Source: Hyphomicrobium sp. (GTDB lineage Bacteria > Pseudomonadota > Alphaproteobacteria > Rhizobiales > Hyphomicrobiaceae). Taken from it: DNA of 64,000 nt. The stretch is from positions 62,001 to 126,000 of the forward strand of contig NZ_WBUE01000002.1 of the NCBI RefSeq assembly GCF_009026145.1, written 5' to 3'. Below the pieces are notes generated by a model. It worked only from the letters and a program-made list of their open reading frames with translations, was not told the origin of the DNA and made no database searches. Positions within the stretch are counted from its first letter, which is position 1; the number at the start of each line of letters is the position of its first letter. The position numbers were made by a program, and so were the translations under genes. This document shows, piece by piece, positions 42,058-51,155 of the stretch.

Positions 42058-43416
42058 TCACCTACCGAGGCCGTTCAGATCGCGCCCGATAAGCGCTTCG
42101 ACCTGAACACGGGCCTTTTCGTAGTCCGCGCGCGCGTTGACGAACTCGCGGCGCGCTTCAAACAGGGTGCGTTGCGTATCGAGCACGTTCAGGAGGTCGA
42201 ACTTTCCTTCCTGATATCCCGTGCGCGTTCGGTCGAAGGCCGACTGGGCGGCTGGTAGCACCCGGCTTTCGATAGCCTTGGCTTGCGCATCGGCGGCCGC
42301 CAGAGCTCCAAGCGCACCGATGAGTGTGTTGGTCAGCTGCGTGCGCGCCGCGTGCGCATCGAACTCCGCCCTGGCTATCCGATGATGCGCGGCTGCTATC
42401 GCGCCTTCGTTGCGGTCGAAGAGCGGCAGCGGAAGCGATACGGCGGCAATCATGCCAGAAGAATCGTCGGTTTCAAAGCGCCGGACACCCGCACCGATGG
42501 TCACGTTCGGAATCGCCTTTGATCGCTCCACCTCCAGCACCGCATAACGATGTCCAATGGTATCCCCCCAACGCGCCAAAGACGGATTGGCATCGAGGAA
42601 GGCCCTAACCTCCTCGAGGGAAGGCGCGCTGCGGTTGGCTCCCAGGCGCCCCGCCGCCCGCGAGAAGGTTGCGTGGCTGCTTCCCCAAAGGGTCGCCAAT
42701 TGATCGCGGGTAGCTGCCAGGCGCGCCTCTTCGGCGGCCAGTGCAGCCTGGGCGTTGGCAACAGAGACTTTCGCTCGGTCAAGCTCGATCAGGCTCGCGC
42801 GGCCCGCTTTGACGCGTGCGTCGACCGCTGCCTGGGTCTTCTGCGACACGCTCACGAAATCGCGTAGGATTGCCACGCGCTCCTGGGCGGCGAGAACGTC
42901 GACAAAGAGCTGCGCTGCATCCGTGGCGGCCTGAAGGCGCGTCACCTCGTAGTCCCAGCCGGCGATTGATGCCTCGAGATTTGCTGCGTTCAGCCGCGCC
43001 AGGCGCTTGCCCCCCAGCTCGAGCGTTTGCGAGAGTTGGAGGCTTTCGCTCGAGTCGTCTTTGGCGATGCCGCCGGAATTCGGTAGGTTCTCGAGGTTCA
43101 GTGCCAGCTCGGGATTGAGGCGCCGCGATGCCTGGAAGGCGTCGCCATGCTTGGCCTCGATCTCGGCGTAGGCCGCCTTCATCGCGGGGCTGTAGGCGAC
43201 CGCGCCATTGACTGCGTGGCCGAAGGTGATCGTCCCCGATGGGGACGGCACACTACCCGTTTCCGGAGGTGGCGGAGCGGATGTCTGCCAGCCATAGGTG
43301 ACCCCCTGCGCCGCTTCCGGCACGACAAAAGTCTCCGTGTAGCCGCCGCAACCGGCTAGGGCAGAGGTCAATACTGCGATACTTGCTCGGCTTGTGGCGC
43401 CGTATCGGCGTGCCAT
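42058..43416 (-). CDS. czcC: CzcC-type outer-membrane efflux lipoprotein
   Basis: A 452-residue TolC-family channel protein. The N-terminus carries a lipoprotein signal with lipobox LAGC (SIAVLTSALAGCGGYTETFV). Two TolC-like repeats follow, each with long helical hairpins; the first includes LNLENLPNSGGIAKDDSSES and SQTLELGGKRLARL. The ATG before ARRYGATS is preceded by GGGAGC and is preferred to the longer open frame. It is first of the czcCBA set; 7 nt separate it from czcB. Confidence 0.92.
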   Translation of the reverse strand: MARRYGATSRASIAVLTSALAGCGGYTETFVVPEAAQGVTYGWQTSAPPPPETGSVPSPSGTITFGHAVNGAVAYSPAMKAAYAEIEAKHGDAFQASRRLNPELALNLENLPNSGGIAKDDSSESLQLSQTLELGGKRLARLNAANLEASIAGWDYEVTRLQAATDAAQLFVDVLAAQERVAILRDFVSVSQKTQAAVDARVKAGRASLIELDRAKVSVANAQAALAAEEARLAATRDQLATLWGSSHATFSRAAGRLGANRSAPSLEEVRAFLDANPSLARWGDTIGHRYAVLEVERSKAIPNVTIGAGVRRFETDDSSGMIAAVSLPLPLFDRNEGAIAAAHHRIARAEFDAHAARTQLTNTLIGALGALAAADAQAKAIESRVLPAAQSAFDRTRTGYQEGKFDLLNVLDTQRTLFEARREFVNARADYEKARVQVEALIGRDLNGLGR

Positions 43417-43490
43417 GTTTGCTCCCGGATGCGTACTCAAGCGCGACGTCCTCCTATCCGGAGGCCGCCAGACTAAAGTTCCGCCCGGGT

Positions 43491-43967
43491 CTAGATCCGT
43501 AGAACGGTCGTTCTGTGCGACACCAGTCGGTCGACCGAGCGCTCGTATCCCCAACTCGGTCGAAGGTGCATACTTGTGTAGCCGTCATCGATCGCTGGTT
43601 CCCTGTAAGTTGCGATCGATGCGGGCGCAGGTGGCAGCCTTGTCACGGCGTGCTTAAGATCAGAGGATCGCTGCGGAAGGCCGTTGAGCGTTACAAGCTT
43701 GTAGTCGACGCAATCGTCCGACCCTTCCAGCACTGCACCGTGATCAGAATGATCGACAGCTGTACGAACATGCCGTGCCCCATGGTGAGGTGCGTTCTGG
43801 ACAAGTTCAATCGCCCGGTGGCCATCAGCGCCAAGGCAGTAGACCAGCGGCAACCCCGCCGCGATGCTGGCGGGAATGAAAACGAGCAGAAGGATGGTAG
43901 CGACCAGGCGCCGCCAAAACCCCATTGGAACGAATCCTGCTAACACCTCGCTTACGCTAATGGGCAT
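43491..43967 (-). CDS. Hypothetical exported protein upstream of czcCBA
   Basis: About 158 residues with a hydrophobic N-terminal segment (RRLVATILLLVFIPASIAAG) and then LPLVYCLGADGHRAIELVQN. The mature part has several His residues (NAPHHGARHVRTAVDHSDHG) and two Cys. No domain recognised. GAGG at good spacing supports the ATG at 43967; other ATGs exist at 43925 and 43979. Its place 74 nt before czcC suggests it belongs to the same transcript and may bind metal. Confidence 0.65.
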   Translation of the reverse strand: MPISVSEVLAGFVPMGFWRRLVATILLLVFIPASIAAGLPLVYCLGADGHRAIELVQNAPHHGARHVRTAVDHSDHGAVLEGSDDCVDYKLVTLNGLPQRSSDLKHAVTRLPPAPASIATYREPAIDDGYTSMHLRPSWGYERSVDRLVSHRTTVLRI

Positions 43968-44176
43968 GAATGGCCTCATTTTCAAGCGAAACAGCGAAGT
44001 CGCGCGGATTGCCTGGCCGATTGTCGCCACCCCGCCACATGGCTAAACTTGCTGCGGCCTCCAAATTCACCATATCGGCCAACGATTCGTGGCACCTGAT
44101 CATGTTCGCCCCCCCTCATGGCAGTCGGTCGTCGATGCGAGGCTTGTTGGTGGCCTCGCCCCTGGTCTTCGGTCAC

Positions 44177-44398
44177 CTATTGCGAAGCATCGTAGACAAC
44201 GGCAGCTGCGAGACGTGCCAATTGCTCGCGGTTGCGCTCGCCGCCCTGCACGGCTGTCATGATCCTGAGGGCCATCAGCTTTCGCGCAGCCTCGGATAGT
44301 TCCACGTTCTGATCGCGCAACGCCGCGCAGGCTTCGTCGTAAGCCCGGGCCATAGTGGCAGCTAGAGAAGTGCCGAATGCGACATCATCGAAAATCAT
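44177..44398 (-). CDS. Small hypothetical helical protein
   Basis: About 73 residues from MIFDDVAFGTSLAATMARAY to LARLAAAVVYDASQ, wholly helical and Ala-rich, no membrane segment and no known domain. The frame is open to an ATG at 44455, so it may be 19 residues longer. Neither start has a strong ribosome site. Amino-acid composition looks like a genuine protein. Confidence 0.5.
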   Translation of the reverse strand: MIFDDVAFGTSLAATMARAYDEACAALRDQNVELSEAARKLMALRIMTAVQGGERNREQLARLAAAVVYDASQ

Positions 44399-44489
44399 TT
44401 TCTTCAATCGTTGGCGCTGCGAGGAGGCGGCGAAATCGAGCACACACTTTACCATCTTGAAAGCAGCACCGCTGGCGTGCAGCCAAGCC

Positions 44490-44720
44490 TCAGCGAGGGC
44501 CGTTATAGATGCTGCCTCGATGGCACTTCATACCAACGCGGCGCGTGTTGTGGCAGTGCAGATCACGATCGCCTCTCAGGTTATGCGGGCTCCGAACATT
44601 CCTCTCCCCTGTTGTCGGCTTGGCGAGCGCCGGCTTCTCGCAGCTTTCTACATGGTTCGGGACTGCAAGGAGTACACCGAATGAAATTGCGGCAAGTGCC
44701 GTAACTAGGACGAGTCTCAT
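44490..44720 (-). CDS. Small exported hypothetical protein, divergent from the two-component genes
   Basis: 76 residues: MRLVLVTALAAISFGVLLAV (signal-like helix), then PNHVESCEKPALAKPTTGER and a basic tail with several His and Cys. AAGAGGT precedes the ATG. A candidate response-regulator box sits 35 bp upstream of this ATG, so it may be a direct target of the regulator encoded divergently at 44876. Confidence 0.5.
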   Translation of the reverse strand: MRLVLVTALAAISFGVLLAVPNHVESCEKPALAKPTTGERNVRSPHNLRGDRDLHCHNTRRVGMKCHRGSIYNGPR

Positions 44721-44754
44721 CGGGTACCTCTTCAGGAGGCGAATTGCACACCAA

Positions 44755-44771
44755 GCTGAAACCCACCTGAA
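44755..44771. promoter_or_regulatory. Candidate response-regulator box (CTGAA-N6-CTGAA)
   Basis: GCTGAAACCCACCTGAA with two CTGAA units 11 bp apart, in the intergenic region shared by the small exported gene and the response-regulator gene. The surrounding 28 bases match the site upstream of secreted protein 1 at all but two positions. It could mediate autoregulation. Confidence 0.55.
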
Positions 44772-44875
44772 AAGCCCTGCGGCTATGAGGTCACGTTCAG
44801 TGAATATGATGAACCTCAGCTCCCCTGGTATGATCCGAACGTGCATCATACCCCCGTCGAACCGGAGGGGTCGCC

Positions 44876-45529
44876 ATTCGCATTTTGCTGGTCGAGGATG
44901 ATGAGGAGATCGCTGTCCGCCTTGCCAGGGGCCTGAAGGCGGCGGGCTTCATCGTCGATCGCGCGTCCAACGGAGACGACGGCTACATGCTGGGGCGCGA
45001 TCAGAAATTCGACGCCGCAATACTCGACTTAGGGTTACCAGGGATGGATGGTCTAAGTGTCCTCCAGATGTGGCGTGCTGAAAATGTGAGAATGCCGGTG
45101 CTCATTCTCACGGCACGCGGAACCTTGACCGAGAAAGTGAAGGGACTCAACGCCGGGGCCGATGACTATATCGCCAAGCCGTTCCACACGCCGGAAATCG
45201 TGGCGCGCCTTCATGCCTTGACGCGCCGGAGCTCCGGCGCTGCTCACCCTCTCCTCAGCCACAGAAACATCGCGCTCGACACGATTTCCGGCAAGGCAAC
45301 CGTGCACGGACGGTCGGTTGCACTCACTGCTCTGGAGCTCCGCATGTTGACTTATTTTCTGCTACGGGTCGGGCGCATCGTGACCCAGGAGGAACTTGCG
45401 GAGCATCTCTACGGTGTTGATGACAGTGCAGAGTCCAACACCATAGAGGTCTATATCGCGCGGCTGCGCAAGAAGCTCGGGCGCGACCTCATCACGACGG
45501 TCCGTGGGCTCGGTTATCGGATGGACTGA
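44876..45529 (+). CDS. OmpR-family response regulator, probable ATT start
   Basis: A 217-residue two-domain regulator. Receiver: RILLVEDDEE acidic pocket, phospho-acceptor Asp in AAILDLGLPGMDG (about D51), Thr in LILTARGT and Lys in DDYIAKPF. C-terminal winged helix: ALTALELRMLTYFLLRVGRI and SNTIEVYIARLRKKLGRDLI. The family starts M-RILLVEDD, but here the codon before CGC ATT TTG CTG is ATT; GGAGGGG lies 5 nt upstream of it, and no ATG or GTG exists in frame between it and an upstream TGA. TTG at 44885 is the alternative. It pairs with the kinase gene 6 nt downstream and probably senses metal (inference). Confidence 0.92.
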   Translation: MRILLVEDDEEIAVRLARGLKAAGFIVDRASNGDDGYMLGRDQKFDAAILDLGLPGMDGLSVLQMWRAENVRMPVLILTARGTLTEKVKGLNAGADDYIAKPFHTPEIVARLHALTRRSSGAAHPLLSHRNIALDTISGKATVHGRSVALTALELRMLTYFLLRVGRIVTQEELAEHLYGVDDSAESNTIEVYIARLRKKLGRDLITTVRGLGYRMD

Positions 45530-45535
45530 CGTCGA

Positions 45536-46903
45536 ATGCGTAGCCTCAGGATGCGTCTCATCGTTGGCGCGGTAGTTTGGATCGCCATCGGCGTCGCTGC
45601 GGCGGGAGTGCTGCTTTCCGCCGTCTTCAAAGAGTTTCTGCTGACGCAGTATGCCGATCAGCTGCATGTCAGTCTGGACGAACTCGAGCGGCTTATCCAA
45701 GCGGGTTCGGATGGGCAGGTGAAGCTTGAGCGACCGCTGAGCGATCCCCGATACAGTGCTCATCTCTCAGGTGCCTATTGGGAGATTCAAAAGAACAGCA
45801 CCGTGCTCGCTCGTTCGCCCTCTCTCGAGGGGCCGATGCTCAAGGTGCCTGCTGGCGCGGGTGAGGACGCACAAACCCATACGTACGAGATCGATGGCCC
45901 TACCGGAAAGCTAATGATCGCTGAGCGCCTACGTTGGCTCGGTCAGGATGAGGCGCCGACGCGCATCATTGTCGGCAACGATAGGAACGCACTCGATCGC
46001 GAAATGCAGAAGTTCAACTACGTGCTTCTCTGGTCGCTCGGGGGCTTCGCGATCTCGCTCATCGCTGCCGCCGCCGTTCTTCTGCTGTACGCCATGAATC
46101 CGTTTGGCCAGTTGCGAAAGGCGCTCGCGCGATTGCGGAAGGGAGAGGCGATCGCGATTAGTGGTGCCTTCCCTGACGAAGTGCAACCATTGATCGATGA
46201 CCTGAATAGTCTTCTCGCCAACTCGGGAGAGCAGATGGTGCGCGCTCGCACACAGGCCGGGAACATGGCACACGGCTTGAAAAGCTCGCTCGCCATCCTG
46301 GTGGACGAGGCGCATCGCCTTCGCGAAAGGGGCGAGGCAGAAACGGCTACACTCATCTTAGATCATGCACGACGCATGCAGCGCCAGATCGACTATCAGA
46401 TCGCTCGTGCTAGGGCTGCCGCCTCTCGTGCCAAGCCAGGGCAGGCATCGTCGCTATCGACGGCGACGGAGGTCATCGTTCATGCGATGGAGCGCCTCTA
46501 TCACGAGCGAGGTATTCGCATAGACAATGTCGTCCCTTCCGGCACCACGGTTGCTTGCGACGCCGAGGATCTGAGCGAGATGCTGGCCAACATCGTCGAC
46601 AATGCGTGCAAGCATGCCAAGCATATTGTTCGCATCGCCGTGGAGGAGTCAGGTCCGCGAACATTCATCGGCATCGTTGTCGAGGACGACGGGCCCGGCC
46701 TCCCGCCCGAGGCATGGGACGTGGTCTTTAACATTGGTGAACAGTGGCGCAAAACCTCAGGAGGTTCGGGTCTTGGTCTCACCATCGTGCGTGACTTGGC
46801 GCAGCTCTATAACGGGTCGGTGCAGCTCGACCAATCTGACCTAGGCGGGCTGAAGGTGACCCTGGAACTTCCGGTCCATCCAGAAACCGCGCGGGCTGCA
46901 TAA
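45536..46903 (+). CDS. Sensor histidine kinase
   Basis: A 455-residue membrane kinase: helix 1 (about 8-30), a periplasmic sensor of about 130 residues, helix 2 (about 165-187), HAMP region, phospho-acceptor His in NMAHGLKSSLAIL (about H246), N box MLANIVDNACKHAK, G1 VEDDGPGLP and G2 GGSGLGLTIV. The H box resembles that of PhoQ-type kinases. The periplasmic domain has no His or Cys cluster that would name the metal. It is transcribed with the response regulator. Confidence 0.93.
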   Translation: MRSLRMRLIVGAVVWIAIGVAAAGVLLSAVFKEFLLTQYADQLHVSLDELERLIQAGSDGQVKLERPLSDPRYSAHLSGAYWEIQKNSTVLARSPSLEGPMLKVPAGAGEDAQTHTYEIDGPTGKLMIAERLRWLGQDEAPTRIIVGNDRNALDREMQKFNYVLLWSLGGFAISLIAAAAVLLLYAMNPFGQLRKALARLRKGEAIAISGAFPDEVQPLIDDLNSLLANSGEQMVRARTQAGNMAHGLKSSLAILVDEAHRLRERGEAETATLILDHARRMQRQIDYQIARARAAASRAKPGQASSLSTATEVIVHAMERLYHERGIRIDNVVPSGTTVACDAEDLSEMLANIVDNACKHAKHIVRIAVEESGPRTFIGIVVEDDGPGLPPEAWDVVFNIGEQWRKTSGGSGLGLTIVRDLAQLYNGSVQLDQSDLGGLKVTLELPVHPETARAA

Positions 46904-46923
46904 TCTGCTGGGAATAGGTCCCT

Positions 46924-47367
46924 ATGGAATGCAAAAAGACCCATGACACGCGCTTGGCGGCGCACCCCGCCCGATACAAGCGCGTTCGTGCCGCCCATCA
47001 GACGGAGCTTGCGGAGGACTACGTCAAGCTCATCGCTGAGCTCATTGCTGAGAAAGGCGAAGCGCGGCTCGTCGATCTGGCGGAGCGGCTTGGCGTCACC
47101 AAGGCGACCGTCAACAACACCATCCTGCGCCTGAAGCGCGACGGCTTCGTAACCAGCGAGCGCTACCGAGCCATTTTCCTGACTGACAAAGGTCGGAAGG
47201 TTGCGGCAGCTTCACGCGCTCGTCATACCATCGTACATGATTTGCTCATCTCCCTCGGCGTTGATGCCGAGACGGCCGCCGCCGATGCCGAAGGTATCGA
47301 ACATCACGTCAGTAAGACGACGCTGAAGGCGTTCTGCGCGCACCTCGTTAAGTACGCTCGCAAATAG
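46924..47367 (+). CDS. MntR/DtxR-like metal-dependent regulator
   Basis: A 147-residue protein of the DtxR/MntR family. The winged helix is AELIAEKGEARLVDLAERLG then VTKATVNNTILRLKRDGFVT, followed by the metal-dimerisation part with RARHTIVHDLLISLGVD and GIEHHVSKTTLKAFCAH, which supplies the His/Glu/Cys ligands of this family. Such proteins repress or activate metal transporter genes when bound to Mn or other metals. It starts 20 nt after the kinase gene, and the P-type ATPase follows 128 nt downstream, a plausible target. Confidence 0.88.
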   Translation: MECKKTHDTRLAAHPARYKRVRAAHQTELAEDYVKLIAELIAEKGEARLVDLAERLGVTKATVNNTILRLKRDGFVTSERYRAIFLTDKGRKVAAASRARHTIVHDLLISLGVDAETAAADAEGIEHHVSKTTLKAFCAHLVKYARK

Positions 47368-47495
47368 GGCGGCGTAAGCTGGTGGTCTACAGAGAGCCCG
47401 CACCTCGGCTGTCAGGACTGTTCGATGCTGTCACGGTTCGGACGCCCAGTTTATCTTCGACAGGACAGATAACCAAGTCCGAGACCTGAACTCCA

Positions 47496-49757
47496 ATGAT
47501 GCAAGTCCAACCGGGCCATAACATCGACCAGCCTCCAGACCAATACGGCGCAGCCGGCTGCTGCAGCTCCGAGGCGAGCATTGGCCGCACCACCGCGGTC
47601 CGGCCTGGCCGCCTCTTTAAGATTCATGGCATGGACTGCGCGGAAGAAGTCGCGGCGCTCAAGCAAGCTCTCGGCCCGCTCGTCGGCGGCGCAGATAGGC
47701 TTGCCTTCGACGTCCTGAACGGGCGCATGACGGTCTCTGACAGTGCGTTCGACGTGCCTGACGGATCGATCATCAAGGCGGTCGCCGGAACCGGGATGAG
47801 CGCGCTACCATGGGAGGAGTACACAAGGAAGGATGAAAGCTACGGCCACCGCCGCCAGCAGATGCTCTTCACTGCGGCGAGCGGCGCCTGTGTGCTGCTG
47901 GGCTTGGTCCTCCACATTGTACTCGCAGGCGGTTTCCTCGAGGCCTGGCGACTCCTTAGCGGTCACGCTGGTCAGCCCATGCCATGGCCTGAGGTCGCGG
48001 CCTACCTCGCCGCAGTTCTCTTCGGCGGGCGATTCGTCGTCGTCAAAGCGTGGTACGCGGCGCGTAATCTGCGCCCGGACATGAATCTCCTGATGACCGT
48101 TGCCGTTGTCGGAGCCATGACAATCGGTGAGTGGTTCGAGGCTGCTACGGTATCCTTCCTGTTCGCCTTATCATTGGCGCTCGAGAGCTGGAGCGTCGCC
48201 CGCGCGCGTCGTGCGATTGCCGCACTCCTCGACCTCGCACCGCCAACCGCCCGCCTTCTCCATGTCAACGGTTCCGAAAGCATCGTGCCTGTCGCCGAGA
48301 TCAAAACTGGCGACCGGTTCATCGTGCCGGCAGGTGAGCGGATCGCGCTCGACGGCCGTGTTGTAGCAGGCACGAGCGCCGTGAACCAGGCGCCCATCAC
48401 TGGCGAGAGCGTGCCCGTCGAGAAGGAAGTCGGCGCTGACGTGTTCGCCGGCACGATCAATGGCGACGGGACGCTCACGGTGGAAACGACGCGCATTGCG
48501 CAAGACACGACGCTCGCTCGCATCATTCATATGGTCGAGGAAGCTCACGCCCGCAGGGCTCCATCCGAGCAGTGGGTGGAGCGCTTCGCGCGTGTCTACA
48601 CGCCTGCCGTCATGGCGTTCGCCTTGTTGGTATTCCTTATCCCCCCGCTCCTCACCGGCGCTCTTTGGCATGTGTGGTTCTACCGTGCGCTTATCCTGCT
48701 GGTAATTGCCTGTCCCTGCGCCCTCGTGATCTCTACACCAGTGTCGATCGTCGCCTCGCTCACAGCCGCGGCGCGCGCTGGCGTGCTGGTCAAAGGTGGC
48801 GCTTTCATCGAGCTTCCCGCCCGCCTCAAAGCAATTGCCCTGGACAAGACCGGGACCGTCACGCGTGGCGAGCCAGAAGTCGTCACCGTTATTCCCCTCG
48901 ACGGTCATACGGAAGCCGAGCTTCTCGCGCGTGCCGCGGCACTCGAGGCTCGGTCCACTCATCCCCTGGCGCGCGCGGTTCTCCGCCACGCCGAGCTTCA
49001 AGGCGTTGCCCCTGAGCCCGCAACCGACGTGACGCTGCTCAAAGGCAAGGGGCTCATGGGTGTCTTCAATGGTGAACCGTTCTGGCTCGGTTCCCATCGC
49101 TACGTTGTGGAGCGCGGCCAGGATGCGCCGGAGGTTGCTCGCCCTGCGGAAATACTGGAAGCGGAAGGCAAAACCGTGATCGTCATCGGCAATGCCCGGC
49201 ACGTGTGCGGCCTGATCGCCGTGGCCGACACGATCCGTCCTGGGGCCCGTGCGATCATGCAGCAGCTGCACGCCGCCGGCATCGCGCATGTGGTGATGCT
49301 AACGGGCGACAATCGCGTCACAGCCGAAGCGATCGCGCGCGAAGTCGGCATTGACGAGGTGCACTCCGAGCTTCTTCCCGAAGACAAGGTCAGGAAGGTC
49401 GAGGAGTTGGTCGAGACGTATGGCACGGTCGCGATGGTGGGCGACGGAGTCAACGACGCACCGGCGCTGGCGCGCGCGAACGTCGGGATCGCCATGGGGG
49501 CGATCGGTTCCGACGCGGCGATCGAGACCGCAGACATCGCGCTCATGACCGATGATGTCGCGAAGCTCCCCTGGCTCGTGCGTCATTCCCGTCGCACCCT
49601 GTCCATCATCCGCGAGAACATCGTTTTTTCCCTGGGCGTCAAGGCCGTGTTCGTGGTGCTGACCTTTGCCGGCATGGCAACGCTGTGGGGCGCAATTGCC
49701 GCCGACGTCGGCGCCTCGTTATTGGTCGTGGCGAATGGGCTGCGGCTCTTACGCTAG
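47496..49757 (+). CDS. cadA: CadA/ZntA-type heavy-metal P1B ATPase
   Basis: A 753-residue metal-exporting ATPase. It has an N-terminal heavy-metal-associated domain with a single-Cys site (KIHGMDCAEEVAALKQAL) of the CadA type, the TGES loop (VNQAPITGESVPVEKE), the CPC metal site in membrane helix 6 (VIACPCALVISTPVSI), the phosphorylation motif ALDKTGTVTRGEPE, an HP motif (STHPLARAV), and the hinge MVGDGVNDAPALARANVGIA. CPC with this N-terminal domain points to Zn/Cd/Pb export. All catalytic motifs are intact. The start is MMQVQPGHN; the ribosome site is weak. Confidence 0.94.
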   Translation: MMQVQPGHNIDQPPDQYGAAGCCSSEASIGRTTAVRPGRLFKIHGMDCAEEVAALKQALGPLVGGADRLAFDVLNGRMTVSDSAFDVPDGSIIKAVAGTGMSALPWEEYTRKDESYGHRRQQMLFTAASGACVLLGLVLHIVLAGGFLEAWRLLSGHAGQPMPWPEVAAYLAAVLFGGRFVVVKAWYAARNLRPDMNLLMTVAVVGAMTIGEWFEAATVSFLFALSLALESWSVARARRAIAALLDLAPPTARLLHVNGSESIVPVAEIKTGDRFIVPAGERIALDGRVVAGTSAVNQAPITGESVPVEKEVGADVFAGTINGDGTLTVETTRIAQDTTLARIIHMVEEAHARRAPSEQWVERFARVYTPAVMAFALLVFLIPPLLTGALWHVWFYRALILLVIACPCALVISTPVSIVASLTAAARAGVLVKGGAFIELPARLKAIALDKTGTVTRGEPEVVTVIPLDGHTEAELLARAAALEARSTHPLARAVLRHAELQGVAPEPATDVTLLKGKGLMGVFNGEPFWLGSHRYVVERGQDAPEVARPAEILEAEGKTVIVIGNARHVCGLIAVADTIRPGARAIMQQLHAAGIAHVVMLTGDNRVTAEAIAREVGIDEVHSELLPEDKVRKVEELVETYGTVAMVGDGVNDAPALARANVGIAMGAIGSDAAIETADIALMTDDVAKLPWLVRHSRRTLSIIRENIVFSLGVKAVFVVLTFAGMATLWGAIAADVGASLLVVANGLRLLR

Positions 49758-49840
49758 ATTCGCTGCAGTGACCGATGAGCGACTTCTCACGTAGGATTAG
49801 ACCTAGCTATGCCTACCGAGTGTCGCCGGGATTGTCAGGT

Positions 49841-50278
49841 TCATTTACAGATCAACACTGGGATCGTGCTGGATGTGAGCACATGCAAGGCCTGGCTGCC
49901 GAGAAAGAAACGAGCAACGCCCCGACGTCCATGGGATGCCATGACGATGAGATCACATTTGTGGTCATTGGCCTGGTCGACGATTGCCTCGGCAGCAAAG
50001 TGATGAGTGACGTGAACCGTCTTACATGAGACGCCTAGCTCGCGGGCCATCTCGGCGACCTTTCCAAGAATCCGTCCCGCGCTCGCCTCTGCGACTGCGT
50101 CGTATTCCTTTATCGGAAATGCCAGTGCCCACTCTCCGGTGACCGCTGACGAATGAGGCTCGGTCACGTTTATCGCAGTGACGTCGGCGCCAAGTTTGGC
50201 GGCCAGGGCCAGACCTTGTTCGACTGCCCTATCAGAGAGCTCCGTTCCGTCGGTGGCAATGAGAATGCGGGAGTACAT
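49841..50278 (-). CDS. UspA-family universal stress protein
   Basis: A 145-residue single-domain protein: MYSRILIATDGTELSDRAVE start, and the ATP-binding loop CDLIVMASHGRRGVARFFLG followed by SQALHVLTSSTIPVLICK. The G-2x-G-9x-G(S/T) pattern is present (G-RRG-VARFFLGS). Start chosen at MYSRIL, where homologues begin. It faces cadA convergently. Distinct from the decayed usp remnant near 22.5 kb. Confidence 0.9.
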   Translation of the reverse strand: MYSRILIATDGTELSDRAVEQGLALAAKLGADVTAINVTEPHSSAVTGEWALAFPIKEYDAVAEASAGRILGKVAEMARELGVSCKTVHVTHHFAAEAIVDQANDHKCDLIVMASHGRRGVARFFLGSQALHVLTSSTIPVLICK

Positions 50279-50537
50279 ATTCCGATCGCTGCAGGTGGGC
50301 GCGGGGTGCTTCCCCCCGGTCACATAATATTAGCTCCCTCGTTGCCTGCAGCCAACATGGCAAGGGTCTTGGCCCTCCGGGGATTCTCAAACCCTGTGGG
50401 GCTCTTCGCTCTTCGCCTCTTGTTCCTGCATTCGGCTGCCCGATATCTTCCATCAGGTGCTGCACGAGTGGCACCTCGTGACGTCCGGAGGTGAAGAAGG
50501 TCTCCGTTCCCAGTCGAATATGAGAGGTGGATGGACA

Positions 50538-51071
50538 ATGAGTACTCGCAAATGGCTGATAGTGGGTGCGCTGCTGGCTACAGCGGTGGTGGCATCGGGG
50601 GCAATGGCGCAGGACAAAGACCAACCGACGCCGATGATGGGGCCGGGCATGATGGGTCATGGGATGATGGGTCAGATGCCAATGATGGGGAATATGCCGA
50701 TGGGCATGATGGGGCGGGGAATGATGGGGCCGGGCATGATGATCGGTCACGGCCCTATGATGGAGGGACAGCTCACCTACTTGAAAGCCGAGCTCGGCAT
50801 CACCGACGCGCAGATGGAGGCTTGGAATGCCTACGTCGAGGCGGTGAAAGCGCGAGCGGCGACCATGCAGGGCATGCACGCCAGTATGATGCAGGCTATG
50901 CAGTCAGGTACTGCGTTGCAGCGCATGGAGGCACATACCCAGGCGATGCAGAGCATGGTTGACAGCATGAAAGCGATCAGGCCAGCGACAGAGGCGCTCT
51001 ACGAGGTTTTGACAGACGAGCAAAAGAAGAAGGCCGATCTTCTGTTGGGAAATGGTTGCTGCATGATGTGA
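50538..51071 (+). CDS. Met-rich Spy/CpxP-like periplasmic protein
   Basis: 177 residues: signal peptide (MSTRKWLIVGALLATAVVAS then GAMAQ), then a methionine/glycine stretch (MMGPGMMGHGMMGQMPMMGN) of about 45 residues, then a helical Spy-like domain with LKAELGITDAQMEAWNAYVE and the LTxxQ motif in EVLTDEQKKKADLLL, ending GNGCCMM. Met-rich and Cys-Cys-Met-Met segments suggest Cu(I)/Ag(I) binding (inference). The start at MSTRKW is preferred because a signal peptide begins there. Confidence 0.85.
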   Translation: MSTRKWLIVGALLATAVVASGAMAQDKDQPTPMMGPGMMGHGMMGQMPMMGNMPMGMMGRGMMGPGMMIGHGPMMEGQLTYLKAELGITDAQMEAWNAYVEAVKARAATMQGMHASMMQAMQSGTALQRMEAHTQAMQSMVDSMKAIRPATEALYEVLTDEQKKKADLLLGNGCCMM

Positions 51072-51155
51072 ATATGTGAAGAGCTGAACCATCGGATACG
51101 GTGCTCGTACCAGTCTCGTGTTCTTACGGCTCTTCGGCCTCGGTAGCCTGATTGC

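Noticed and set aside
48171..49289. Minus-strand frame of 372 codons opposite cadA
   Set aside because: Shadow; cadA has all P-type ATPase motifs on the plus strand.
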